DNA of 64,000 nt from Hemerocallis citrina (taxonomy: Eukaryota; Streptophyta; Magnoliopsida; Asparagales; Asphodelaceae), in contig JACEHZ010000374.1 in assembly GCA_017893485.1 (NCBI GenBank), positions 588,001 through 652,000 on the forward strand, written 5' to 3'. The stretch's first letter is position 1. Each line of letters starts with the position of its first letter. Both the position numbers and the translations under genes were made by a program. Positions 22,813-34,828 of this stretch are shown here, one piece after another. Below the pieces are notes generated by a model. That model did not search any database and was not told the DNA's origin. It saw only the letters and a list, made by a program, of their open reading frames with translations.

Positions 22813-23114
22813 TTCTTCATCCATGTTTTTTAGTTACTTTCGTAGTAGATTTCTGTATGACGCCATATTGGACTGGCCATCGCACCATAGTTTCTTTCTT
22901 TAGTAGATGAAAAAAATGATTTCGTGCTTTATCAATACTTGTGACATTTTGTTATTTGACTCTTTTGTGACTATATCCCTTGCCTTTGCGAAGTTGAAAT
23001 AACTCTTGGCCCTTCTCGTTGACAAATGATTGGGGGAATGGGAGAAATGTTTCGAGGTGATGAATTTGATCAGCTTCGCAAGAGATTGCGCATAATGGGT
23101 TGCCGCTTCATCCC

Positions 23115-23438
23115 TGGAGCTGAAGTTCCTCTTCTTAGCTCCCTAGGGGCGAAGCTCCTCTTCATAGCTTGCTGGGGACAAAAATCCTCTTTGTATCTCA
23201 TCCGTTGCGAAAATTTTCTATGTAGCTCCTACATGGAGAAGCTTCACTTCTTAGAATCTCGGTGGCAAAGCTACTCTTCATAGCACCCCGGTGCCGAAGC
23301 TCCGTTTGGTAGCTCCCCGGTGCCGAAACTCCTCTTCGTAGCTCCCCAGGAGCGAAGTAACTCTTCGTAGCTTCTTCATGGAGAAACTCCTCTTTCTAGA
23401 CCCACCTTGACAAAGCTCCTCTTTGCAGCTCCCCAGGA
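23115..23438 (+). repeat. 29-bp tandem array, unit B
   Basis: About 11 units of the 29-bp repeat (GAAGCTCCTCTTCRTAGCTC core), equivalent to 17385-17732. Confidence 0.8.
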
Positions 23439-23735
23439 TGTTGGGTTTCGAGGTTTACAACTGAGTAATAGGCAGAAAAAAATACAAAAAAAAATCGAAA
23501 CCTAGACATGGATCCATGCAAAAACCGTAAACCGTGTTATGACTTTTACCTTAACGATGGAACTACTGTCTCCACAGTCTGTTAATCACAAGCATTGCAA
23601 CGTTGCCGCCTCTACGGTATCCACACGAACGAATTAAAATCAGGCTCTCCCGTACATCGCGGTGCTAGCTGCGGGAAGAGGGATGTTCCTCATGTTCTCA
23701 CTCTGACGCTCTGTGACAGCTAGGGTTTTCAATCT

Positions 23736-23791
<56 letters not shown>

Positions 23792-25094
23792 TATGTGTGT
23801 GTGTGTGTGTGTGTGTAGCAAACCCTATGGTATGTGAGTAGTGAGGTGTGCGGGCCTTCTAATTTGGGTTGGCCCAATTATTTTAACTAATTTTCCAACT
23901 AACGTTGGAAGCTCAAATCTTACTTGGATTCCCAATTAAATTCATTAAATTTATCTACTGAATTTTAATCCCAATTTCGATTCATTCTAAGTGTGTGATC
24001 CTATACGTTCCCGTTACGTTGACAGTAATACAAAAATACTATTTTAGTACTACAAATAGTGAGTGGTATCTAGCAATACATCACTACTACTCAAGTAACA
24101 AGAATGCCAGCGATTTGACATAACCTATCCGTGACCAATGTTACCACATAGTCTATTTTTTTTTGTCCAAATATCTTAATGGACCACAATGCATAGAGTG
24201 TGTCACCCTTATATAGTTCAATCTTTGTTTTCTTGATGTTCGAGTAGACTTACTAAAACAAATGAGACCAATATCTCATATTGACTCATTTGAGCACGGC
24301 CATGTATTTTGCAATCTCACTTAATCAAGGGGCCCGAAGATATCGCTGCTGTTATGTAAAAGAGACAAATCTTATTTAAGTCACTCACATCCCTCCGCAT
24401 GATTTGTTTTAGTAAGTCTACTTGAACATCTCATATTGACTCATTTGAGAACTGCCATGAATTTTGCAGTCTCACTCAATTAAGGGCCAGAAGATATCGC
24501 TCCTGTTATGTGAAAGTGACAAATTCTATCTATGTCACTATCATCTCTCCACATGATTTGTAGTATGTCCAATGGTCGAATTTATAATCACCTTTTTACA
24601 GGCAACTTTTGACGGCATTAAAACATATAACTTCTCATGTAGGAACCATAGTTACTTCAAGTCAAAGGACCACGTACACCATGGTCAATGTGAGAACCAC
24701 TTTTGACACTCACGTAACGGTCCATGTAGCTTTCTCATAGTGGGTCAACCCAATACATTATTACTCTAATATGTACCCATGTGAAGACTTCATATCTCAT
24801 ATCCACAACCCATGAGAATGGTTATCAGTCTACGCACATGCGAGTCTCTATGTATTATCGTTGTCTTAATTCACAACAATACTTGACTAGGAATATTTAA
24901 AAATAGTTTTCTGATTTCAACCAATAGGATCTCACAATCAAGTCATGCACTTGATATCCCATGATATTTAACTTATTATTCTAAGGAATTTTTTATGTTC
25001 ATTTAATAAAACGACAAAATAAATGAAATGCTTCATATATGAAATAAATGTCATGATATAAATACACAACTGGCCTCTAGGGTAAACACCAACA
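23439..25094 (+). mobile_element. copia-type solo LTR, full copy (1,656 bp)
   Basis: Begins TGTTGGG and ends ACCAACA (inverted TGTTGG/CCAACA). Near the end it has CTGGCCTCTAGGG, a phrase common in plant copia LTR ends. It sits within the 29-bp array. Flanks are CAGGA and ACGAA, so no clean 5-bp duplication remains. It carries a (TG)n tract (23743-23817) and a local duplication of the CTCATATTGACTCATTTGAG region (24270 and 24430). No primer site or coding region adjoins it. Confidence 0.75.
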
Positions 25095-25488
25095 ACGAAG
25101 CTCCTCTTCACAGCTCTCCGGTGCCGAAGCTCCTCTTCGTATCTCCTCGGGATCTCTTCGTACCTTCTCTATGGTGAAACTCCTCTATGTATCTCCTCTG
25201 TGGAAAAACTCCTCTTCTTAGCTACCTGGTAGCAAATATACTATTCTTAGCTCCCCGACGCTGAATCTCCACTACGTAGTTCCCTTGGGGCGAAGCTCCT
25301 CTTTGTAGCTCCCTCGGTGGCGAAGCTCCTCTTTGTAGCTCCCTTGGTGGCGAAGCTCCTCTTTGTAGCTGCCTGGTGGTGAAGCACCTCTTCTTAGCTT
25401 GCCGATTGTGAAAGCCCTCTTTGTACCGTTTCCACTGCGAAGCCCCTCTTCGTAGCTCTTAAGAGGCAAAACTCGTCTCCATATTGAA
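25095..25488 (+). repeat. 29-bp tandem array continued
   Basis: About 13 further units, very regular at 25280-25380 where GAAGCTCCTCTTTGTAGCTC recurs. It continues after the MITE at 25958-26040. Confidence 0.8.
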
Positions 25489-25949
25489 TAGCACTATCAC
25501 ATTTACCCGATACCTGGACCAAACCAGGCATTGGACCTAAATCGACTTGATCTATACGGGTCCGGGCCCGGATCCTAAAATAAGACTTGATGGACTTCCG
25601 GGTCTGGGTCTACTCAAAATACAACCGGCCCAGACCCGGACCCGTTAAAAATTACCCCCAAAAAATATGAAATTTGAATAATAGGGCTATAGGATATACA
25701 TCCAAAGCAGTTAGTTCAAAATTTGTTGGAACCGTAGGGTATCGAGTGCAAAAATATTTAAGTGCAAATATTTATTCCCCGGTACCGGACTCGATGGGTA
25801 GACTTTTTTAACTAGGACCTGACCTGCCCCCGGACCCGGACCCAATTCTCACAAGTCTGGGTCCGGGTCCAATTTTTGGACCCATGAGGTACCGTGTCCG
25901 GGTCTGAGTAGTGGAAGACCCGACCTAATAGGAATCGATAGCATCTCTA
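25489..25949. mobile_element. hAT-like MITE with GGGTCCGGG repeats (461 bp)
   Basis: Inserted in the 29-bp array, which resumes on both sides. Ends are TAGCACTATC and, inverted, TAGAGATGCTATC. Flanks ATATTGAA (25481-25488) and GTAGTGAA (25950-25957) match at 6 of 8 bases, the hAT duplication size. Subterminal ACCCGGACCCG and GGGTCYGGGTC motifs occur in both orientations. No ORF. Confidence 0.65.
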
Positions 25950-26040
25950 GTAGTGAAGCTCCTCTTCGTAAATCCCCGATGCCGAAGATCCTATTCATAG
26001 CTCACCGGTAGCAGAACTTTTCTTCTCAACTCCCCAGAGA

Positions 26041-26218
26041 GAAAGAGATATTTCAGGCCTTTTTGACCATAAAGATGGATGACTCCTCTATTGATTTCTG
26101 AACAAAACTTGTAAATCTTCGAGTCACCTCAGCTGCGCGTAGAAACCCAAAAAAAACTTAACTTTGATCGGTCAACGCTGCTGACGTGGTGTTGACCAGT
26201 CAAAGTGGACATCTACCT
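26041..26218. other. short spacer with an imperfect palindrome
   Basis: Contains TTTGATCGGTCAAC (26163-26176) and GTTGACCAGTCAAA (26191-26204), inverted copies at 12 of 14 positions. Both hold the W-box core TTGAC or its complement. No gene. Confidence 0.5.
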
Positions 26219-29200
26219 TGTCACGCCCTGCTTCCCAGAATACGGAAACACAGACACGTAACTGAGGCCCAGCAAATGATGCGAATACATTATTCATAAG
26301 CTGTATATTTAACTCAATAACAAGATGACAATATTAACCATGCAAGCATGTTAAATCACAATAAGATAACAAAGTACATGACATATTACATGACATAATA
26401 TAGAACATAACCAACAACTAGAAAGGAAACATAGTTACGGGTCAAACACGCCCGAAATACAACAAGGATTACATGAATAAAACATAAACTAAAATAATAT
26501 GAAATTAAACAAGACTTGAATCTCTGTTCAGCAACACCTTCGGGTAATCTCCATCTGGGCCTGCAAGTATATTATTACAAAGGAAAAGACAAAGAGGTAC
26601 CCGTTAATGCAAGTCACCGGCCGCAAGTGGTACAAGCTAACGGGACAAATATAGAACAAAACAAAAGCAGGAAAGAACAAGGAATCAAGAATCATATGAT
26701 TGAGCAAATACAACATGCAATAGAATCAAGAACAAGACCTCATGGAACAAATAGCATGCATGTAAACAAGTAAATAATCAATAGGAACATGTAACATGTA
26801 AACGAGTAAGCAAGTAAACATGTCAACATGAACTAGTAACATGTAAACAAGTAAACAAGTCATCATAACCATATAACATGTAAATGGATCATGCAAGTGT
26901 ACGTGTTAATGTCATGTCTTTTATTAACCTAACTAGGTAGCACTTCATGCGTCCCATACCACATGGTTGCTACTCGCAATCAAGTGAACGTTTAGACTAG
27001 TGGTGGATTCTATAGGTCACGTACTCGGGAAACATATCAAGTCAAGTCAAGTATATCTTATATCAAGATACGTGCAATGTGGACATAGTGTAACGTAGCG
27101 TGAAACATAGAACATAAAATTTGCAAATTTACAATTTGCAACTTGCAAATTTGCATCGGAGAACCACGAGCCCCCGTCCGAGTACGCTCTTCTATATTGT
27201 CCACTACTAAATCTTTTCCCTTTATACCCCAGCTTGTTATCTTTTATTACAATTAAACATGAACAATAACTACATGCAACAATAAGGATGGGTAACATGG
27301 CAAGATCGAGTATCAAGACTTATACAATGCGGGAAACATATTTCAGGGTCAATAAAACATGCTGATGGGACTAATGGCATGCATAACACTTAATCAAGAA
27401 TAAAATATATTATAACAACATGCAACTTAGTAATAAGAAATTCATGCACAACATACTATATAGTTCTAAGAGTATATATATGTGTATCGTGTTCATGTGC
27501 ATATGGTGACAGAGTATTCGCAATCATGTACGAATATGGGATCAATGGATTATATACAATACGGATAGAGTCAAAAATATACTTGCGGTATTTTGCAAAA
27601 AGCTTGTACTAGAACAAATGGGTTGTACAAGAGACACTTGCCTGTTAGTTGACGACGATGAAATTAAAGACAGAATAACGGGATCAGAATCCCGGGCAGT
27701 AGAACACGTGCAAGATGTGTGGTAGCCACACCAAATCAGCAACAGCAACTTCACAAAGCAAAGTCCAAAATAGCAGTCAACTCATTCACAAATCCAAGAT
27801 AGCAAACACCTCCAATCAGATTTCAACACAACAGGAAACACCCAACAACTCCAAACAGCAAACAAAACACCAACCCTATTCTCATCTTCCCAATACCATA
27901 CACCAAACAGTAACCCAACTTCACTTGTTACTGGATCAACCCAACCACCAATACACCAAACAGCAACAATAACCCCCCAGTAACAACTCCAAACAATAAC
28001 CCGAACACCAAACTTAACACCCAAAAGCAACCAACTATTAATCCCCCAATCCCTTTTTCTTCTTCTTCTCAGAACAGAGAGAGATAGTAAAAGAGAGAGA
28101 GAGCAAGCGGGAGAAGGGAGCATGCGATGGAAGAGACGAGGAGAGGAGCAGCGACGAGTGGCGACTGGACGGCGCGACGGCAGAGCAAGGGCTCAGGTGA
28201 ACGACTGGCAGAAGCGGCGCGAGGAAGTCGAGGATGAGAAGTGAGGTGGGGCAGGGTGCTTCGGCAGTAATGGCGAGGGGCTCGACGGCTCGGGGGAGGC
28301 TCGACTATGGTTGAGGCGCTCGGGTGATGAGCAGCGGGAAGTGCTCGTGACTGGGGGAAGGTCGAGCAGAGGAATGGAATGGACGGCTGAAGAGGTTTGG
28401 CGATGGCGGAAGGCGCTGGCGTGATCGGAAGGCACTGCCGCGACTGGCAGAGGATGGTCGAGAAGGTTGAACGGGAAGCGGTTGGAGGCAGGGGCTTCAA
28501 TGGGCGAGGAAGGAGGATGATGAGGAGCAGGGGTGAGCTTGCGGTGGAGAAGACGACGGGGGGTCGAGCTTGGACGGCGAGGAGCCCGACGAGATGATTC
28601 AGAGTTTCGAGTGTCGCTGGGTTGAGTGACGGGGAGATGGGTTCTTCGCCTGCGGTTGTGGCTCTGGAGGAGACGGAGCTGTCAAGCGGAGGGAAATGGC
28701 AGTGGAGACGACGGGGAAGAGCGGGGGTGCTTCGGGAGGTTGATGGAGGATGGCACAAGCGGTTGCGGAGCGTTGAGGAAGATGGCGAGGCGAAGTGGAG
28801 CTTTGGTTCTTCGGAGGTTGAGGGACGGGGAGCAGGGGTCGGCGATGGCAGGCGGCTGACTCGTCGAGGGAGGAAGACGATGTGGCGTGGTGAGATGAGA
28901 GGAAGGAGTCGATGGGAATGGGGTGTCTATGATGGGTTTTGTTCGTTTTGTTTTGAAACAGAGGGGGAGGGAGAAGATAGAGTATGGGAGAGAGAGGAAG
29001 TACGGGGGAGGTATTTAATAAAATAAAGTAATGGGTGAGAGAAAGTGGGGGGTAGTTACCAGGAGTACGGGGGAAAGTGCAGGTACGGGATTAGAAGTGG
29101 GGAGTTGGAGTACGGGACAGAAAAGTGGGGGAGAGGAAAATATTGTAGACGGGTAGGTGTAAAATAAATCTGTACAATAGGAATAATGGGTTTTGGGTTA

Positions 29201-30100
29201 GTGGGCTTAAATAATTGGGCTCAAAAATATTTAAATAAATAATTAGGATTTGGGCTAATCTTTTGGGCTCAGATTAAATATAATAATAAAATAAAATCAA
29301 AATATAGAATTGGGCTTAAAATAACAATTAAAAAATTGGGCTTTGGATTAATTTAATAAAATCAAATACAATTTTGGGCTTTAGAATAAACAATTGGATT
29401 TCGCATTAACAATTAATAAAATTAAAATACAAAAATGGGCTTTTAACAAAGTTAAACAATTGGTCTTTGAACTAAATATTAAACAATCGAATAATTTGTA
29501 TATTGGCTCAAAAATAGTCTGAATAATAATATAATCAATTAGGAGAAAATACTTACAAAATACTAATGATTTAAAATACAGAAAAATACTTGAAAATTAC
29601 GTATTAATGAAAACTGGGGTTACATACCTGCTTACTGACAGTGGGGCCCATGTTGGTCCCACGTAGGCCCAACACATCCTTAGTTCGATTTTCGTCGTAG
29701 GAGTTCGCGACCTCGACTATCCTATCTCCTCAAAATTCGCAATGCTCTTGATCGACGATCCAGATATCTCCACTCTTCGTGCAGGTTTGAATTTTAAATA
29801 AAATTATATATATTAATTAAAATTTAAAAATCCAAAATATAATTAAAAAATCTGGAAGATTATTTTCAAATTAAAAAAAAAATAAAATTTTGGAAAATTA
29901 ATTTAATTTTTTTGAAAAAATAAATATAATTTTAGAAAAATTAATTTTTAAAATCCAAAAATTAATTAAAAATTTAGATTAATTAATTAAAATTCTGCAA
30001 AATTATAAAAAAAATTGGGAAAATCCTGAAAAGTCCCTAGAAATTCAGAAAAATCACAAAAAGCCCAGAAAGTTATGGGAATAATTTGGGGTACTTTACA
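26219..30100 (-). mobile_element. LTR-R, long minus-strand LTR (3,882 bp)
   Basis: On the minus strand it starts TGTAAAGTACCCC (30100) and ends AGGGCGTGACA (26219), matching the TGTAA...GTTACA style of the other long LTRs. The outer part (29170-30050) is AT-rich. A GC-rich pyrimidine tract follows (minus strand), preceded by a TATA-like TTATTAAATACC near 29012-29023. No target-site duplication, primer site or polypurine tract was found at either end, so it may be a recombined solo LTR. Confidence 0.6.
28060..29020 (-). other. GC-rich transcribed-leader-like part of LTR-R
   Basis: Minus-strand pyrimidine-rich stretch just downstream of the TATA-like site. A 229-codon open frame (28758 down to 28069) is Pro/Ser/Ala-rich without any domain. 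It is most likely open only because the sequence is GC-rich, so it is not called a gene. Confidence 0.5.
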
Positions 30101-30541
30101 AAGTCAGAGCAACTCCGTTAAAACATGAGCAAGGTTCCTCTATCTTCGAAAGCTCTAGTAAGTTTTGTAACCAATTCTAAATAGGCAAACTACTCATCGA
30201 ATGTTATGAAACTCTGTCTTTAGGAGTGGGGAGCTTGTAATATGGGTAAAAGTAGAACCAAATCGTGCACGAATCCTAAAGCTTTCAGGGGTAAAATGGT
30301 AAAGCATATAAAGGTCTGTAAGAGGATGTTGGGAAACTTTTAGGCCCATCGACTCAACCCGGCCTACGATAAAGGGTTGCCAATATAGTCCAACATGAAG
30401 GGGTCCAAGTTCATCCAAAGGAGTTAGTTCAAATTTTTTATCACTCCATGCATAAGAGAGAATTTTAAAACTATGTCTTTATCCAGAGAAGAGTCTTAAC
30501 TCGATCTTTTTACATAGAAGGGGATAACAAACCTTATCAAA
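30101..30541. other. unassigned 441-bp spacer
   Basis: Lies between LTR-R and the Tat-2 LTR. A 74-codon minus-strand frame (30418 to 30194) has no recognisable feature. Confidence 0.4.
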
Positions 30542-31184
30542 TGATGATGGTAAAAATCACAGCAGATTAGAGCCGTACGATTCCTGCACAGATCTCAAAG
30601 CATCTACAGGCAGATTAGCCATCACATGCCTCTTTTACAGGTCTGGGCCCACTCCAAGACATGGGCTTCTCCAAAGCTCATAAAAAGTTACAGACTATGC
30701 CCACTAGGAAAGACACCTAACCCATGCTGGCTAGGAGTCAAATCTCTTATCCCCTAACAAGGATATCTTATCTCTTGAGGGGGAGAGACACGAAAGAGAT
30801 AAGATGGTTAAATCGATCCAACAGAAACAAATCAATTCCTCGAAATGTGACTCAGACCTATAAATACCCCTCACCCTCTACAGTCAGAAGGTAATCAACA
30901 ATTTGACAGTTTTCACTCTCTTACTCTCTCTCTTTCTGGTTCTAACTTGAGTATCAGAGGGTTTATCGCCGGGGCCACTCCCCGGTGTTTCAAGCCTTTT
31001 GCAGGTCCATAGGCCGCATCAGCAATCGTCGGATTCATATCACAGTGGTCAATCAACGATCCAGATTTATTCTTAGGAGCTCTAACCGTCTTTAACGACC
31101 AAGGTCACAGGTTTGACTTGTAGTATTTTCCTTTAATTATTAACTCACTATTTGTTTTCTCCCACACCAAAATAAGAAGCAATA
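30542..31184 (+). mobile_element. 5' LTR of Tat-2 (643 bp)
   Basis: Starts TGATGATGG. Ends AAGCAATA where sister copies have CAGCAACA. Aligns along its length with 1068-1711. It carries a TATA box (30858-30866) and is followed by a primer site and gag in the right order, so it is the 5' LTR of a plus-strand element. No 3' LTR is in the window. Confidence 0.82.
30858..30866 (+). promoter_or_regulatory. TATA box of the Tat-2 LTR
   Basis: CTATAAATA followed by CCCC, as in the long LTRs. Confidence 0.7.
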
Positions 31185-31187
31185 GAT

Positions 31188-31203
31188 TGGCACCATCAGT
31201 GGG
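31188..31203 (+). other. primer binding site of Tat-2
   Basis: TGGCACCATCAGTGGG, a few bases after the LTR end. It resembles a decayed TGGCGCC-type site. The tRNA was not identified. Confidence 0.65.
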
Positions 31204-31229
31204 AAACTACACAAGTAAGACTTATTGCC

Positions 31230-32435
31230 ATGCCACCAAGACTAAGAGGTAAAGGGGCAGCCTCCAGCCGTCGCACAAACTCTCTTTGTCAACCAGCTCC
31301 TCCTATGGAAGATCGGATTCCTCCTCAACAGTCACCTCGACAGCCTAATCATGCTCCTTCCAACGGAGAGGCACCAGAGGGCTCCCAGCATGAACAACAT
31401 CCTTAGTATGACCACATCTCAATCCATAATGCCTCAATTGATTCATTGGCCTCACGAGGCCCACGTGGGTCTAGAGATCTCTGCCAGATCATCAGTAACA
31501 GGCAACAAGAAACTGACCTGCAAATTAGGTTAAACGAGAGGCACGTCCACTCTGAGGCCTCCCGTTCGGTACATCATGAGAACTAGAGAACCCATTTTTC
31601 TAGACAGAGATCAAGGCAATCCTCCTCTCACAGGAGGGATCCAATAATGAGCAGCTCAACTCATGAGAATCAAAGGCTTCCTGAGCAGAACAGAGGGCAA
31701 AATGCCCCAATCACTAGGGCCGAACTGGATAAGTTCAAGCTTAGCATCCTCCATGCTCTCTAAGGGAGTCAAGATCTGGGCCTCCCTCCTAACGAAGGAT
31801 TCGCTGACCCAACTGGATCTCAGGGGTAGGATGATAGAGTCCTTCGCCGTATCTAAGAAGTAGAAGATCACTTTGAATAGATGAAGAATAAGAGAAACTG
31901 CTCCAGCAGGGCCTGCCGCCCTAGTCAACCTCCCTTCAGCAGAGCCATCCTCGATGCACCCACCCCAATGGACTTCAAATCTCCTCAATTCAAATCATAC
32001 AATGGGGAATCAGACCCGACTGACCACATTGAGAGCTTTAAAATGCTTATTATGGTTTATAACGCCACCAATGCACTCATGTGTCAGACATTTCCTGCAA
32101 CACTGAAAGGATCAGCAAAGGAATGGTATTCACGTCTGACTCGAGAATAAATATTCTCCTTCGATTAGCTCGAGGAGCTCTTCATTGCATACTATGTTAC
32201 TAGCCGAAGAGCTGAAAAGACCCGTGCCTCCCTGCTAGAATTGAAGCAAAGAGATGTAGAACTGCTGAAAGACTTTGTCAAACGCTTTACAACTGAAGCA
32301 AGGTCGATTTCCTCCTTGAACACTTCAGTAGAGGCTACAACTTTCCGCCACAACGTCACTAACAAATACCTGAAAGCTTCCCTCGCAAAAAGCCACCCAA
32401 AAGTTTCACAGAGCTCCTGAAAAGGAGTGACAAGT
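31230..32435 (+). pseudogene. Tat-2 gag, 5' part
   Basis: Starts at the ATG at 31230 (MPPRLRGKG) after the primer site. The retrotransposon Gag domain lies at 31930-32400, with PMDFKSPQFKSYNGESDP, then KEWYSRL and a helical stretch ending FTELLKRSDK. Internal stops occur near 31404, 31761 and 32148. The LTR-D insertion at 32436 cuts the gene. Reading resumes in the conserved position after 44624 with YISVEEA, as expected for Tat-lineage Gag. Gag would form the particle. This copy is dead. Confidence 0.85.
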
Positions 32436-32528
32436 TGTAATATCCCGGTTGGATATTATATTTGTCTTATTATTATTTTTAAAAATTAAAATATTTTTAT
32501 GGAAATTATCTAGTTTTATTAGTAAAAA

Positions 32529-32529
<1 letters not shown>

Positions 32530-32569
<40 letters not shown>
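32530..32569 (+). repeat. (TA)n microsatellite in LTR-D
   Basis: About 20 TA units. The matching site in LTR-H is short, so the tract expanded here. Confidence 0.9.
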
Positions 32570-32570
<1 letters not shown>

Positions 32571-33137
32571 AGTAAGTATGTATATGTATTGTATCGGTTT
32601 TGTGCACTTATACAAAATCCTGTAAAATGCGTTTTTGAGAAAATATCTGTAAAATCTTGGGCTGGTATTAAAAATTATTATTTTATTACTATTTTTTTCC
32701 CTTCTTATAATTGAAATATTTTTGGTGGATATTACACGGTTTTGTTAATAAACATTATCTATATGTATATACTAGTCTGTATGGTATCAAATTAATACTG
32801 AAATCTCCCGAGTCGGTAATAAAATTATTTTTATTATTATTTATGAATTAAAATATTTTTGGTAGAGATTATTCGTTTTAACTAATAAAAATTATCGGTA
32901 TAGACAGATATATGTACGTATAGGTACTATATCGATCTCGTATGTTAGTAAGAAATCATGTAGTATGTGATTTGGGAAAATGTCTTTTATTTTTTTATCA
33001 ATCATGATCAAATGGAGGTTTAGAGATGAGTAGTGTGTTGATTGCAATATTTATTTGCAAATATATCTCAAAATTGATTAGCCATGAGAATGAGAACGCT
33101 TGTTCTCATCTCAACCACAAACCCATCTCTCCTCCTC

Positions 33138-33145
33138 CTATAAAC
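33138..33145 (+). promoter_or_regulatory. TATA box of LTR-D
   Basis: CTATAAAC followed by AGCCCCCCCCCC. LTR-H has the matching TTTTATAAAAAACCCCCC on the minus strand. Confidence 0.65.
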
Positions 33146-33774
33146 AGCCCCCCCCCCCTTTACCCCCCTGGCCACCAAAAACAAAGAGGGCAAGAAACTC
33201 TCTCTCATTTTTTGTTTTCTCCATCTCTTTCATCTTATTCTCCTTCTTCTTTACTAGTTTTGTTTAGAAAAAAATTGAGAAGAAAAGAAAAAGAAAGAGA
33301 GATCAAATCAAAAGAAATGGAGTGTGTTTTTTCATGGGTTCTTTCATGAAGTGTTCTTGAAGAGGAGCAAGAACAAGGAGCAAGGAGAAGTAGCAAGCTA
33401 GTTCTTCCTACACTTTGGGTGGGGATTTCTCTACTTTTATGCTTATTTATTTATTTTTGTTGTATGTTGTTAAGCAATTTGTACTAATTTCATGTGCATA
33501 TAGTTATTATGGACTAGAATAGAATGACATGTGAAGATTGAAGTGGTAGAACACAAAATAACACACTAAAGAATCAACCCTAACTAGTATGTGGTTAGAA
33601 TTAATTTGTGATGATAAAGTTGAAATCTTGAGCCCAAATTAATTTGAGAGCTTCTTGTATGTGTTGTTATCATGCTCTAATTTTATTGAATTTTCTGGGT
33701 TAATTTGATGGGTGAAACAAATCGAATTCCCAAAACAACGAGCATAAAAAAGAAATCGTTGTTTTGGTTGATTC

Positions 33775-34828
33775 GACTTGTATTCAAGGGACTGGATTTT
33801 GAGTTCCTTACGGAATCAGGAAAAGTAGTCAACTAGAAAGTTGTAGTATATATTCTCCCCTTTCCAGAATGGCCAATTTTTCTAGATTCCGATAAGTATA
33901 GCAAAAGTTACGACCTTTACAAGTTTCAGCTTTTCTGTCAAAAACCTACTGTTTTCGTTAACTTTTGCTTGTGTTCAAAGAGCAGGGAATTGAATTCCTT
34001 GTAGAATCTGAAAAATTGTTCAACTAGAGAGTTTTAGTAGATGTTCTCCCCTTTCCAAAATCGCCTATTTGGTTAGATTCCTATAAGCGGAGTAGGAGAT
34101 ATGACCTTTACAAGTCACAGCAGCTAGAAGTTTGGCTGAAAACTCGCTATTTGAATTGTTCAAAGTTTTTGCACCTCATATTGATTGAATCTGAAAAAGT
34201 GTTCAACTAGAGAGTTGTAGTATAATCTCTCAAATTTCCAAAATTTCCTATTTGGTTAGATTCCGATAAGCGGAGCAAGAGTTATGACCCTTACAAAATT
34301 ACAGCAGCTGGCCTTTTGGCTGAAAGCTCGCTGTTTGGATTATTCGAAGTTTTTGCACCTCTTATTGATTGAATCTGAAAAACAGTTCAACTAGAGAGTT
34401 GTAGTAGAGTCTCTAAACTTTCCAAAATGTCCTATTTGGTTAGATTCCGATAAGCGGATCAAGAATTATGACCCTTATAAAATCTCAGCAGCTGGCCTTT
34501 TGACTGAAAGCTCGCTGTTTGGATTGTTCGAAGATTTTGCACCTCTTATTGATTGAATATGAAAAAGTTTTCAACTAGAGAGTTGTAGTAGAGTCTCTAA
34601 CCTTTCCAAAATGTCCTATTTGGTTAGATTCCGATAAGCGAAGCAAGAATTATTACCCTTACAAAATCTTAGCAGCTGGCCTTTTGGCTGAAAGCTCGCT
34701 GTTTGAATTGTTCGAAGTTTTTGCACCTCTTATTGATTGAGTCTGAAAAAGTATTCAACTAGAGAGTTTTATAAAATTCTATCAAATTTCTAAAATTTTC
34801 TATTTGGTTAGATTCCGATAAGCGGAGC
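33775..34828 (+). repeat. 184-bp tandem array in LTR-D, left part
   Basis: Five to six monomers. TTGATTGAAT recurs at 34181, 34365, 34549 and 34733, exactly 184 bp apart. Each monomer contains GTTCAACTAGAGAGTTGTA, TTAGATTCCGATAAGCGGA, CAGCAGCTGGCC and AAAGCTCGCTGTTTG. The first units are more divergent. The Athila-like element cuts the array at 34828. Confidence 0.92.

Larger units (their letters stand above)
19079..24854 (+). repeat. tandem duplication, unit B
   Basis: Second copy (5,776 bp) of the unit at 10062-19061, in the same orientation and without the private solo LTR. After 24854 the copia LTR and 29-bp array continue, so the ancestral segment extended further right than the piece copied into unit A. 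Confidence 0.85.

Noticed and set aside
28069..28758. 229-codon minus-strand open frame
   Set aside because: Pro/Ser/Ala-rich with no domain, in the GC-rich leader part of an LTR where stop codons are rare by composition.
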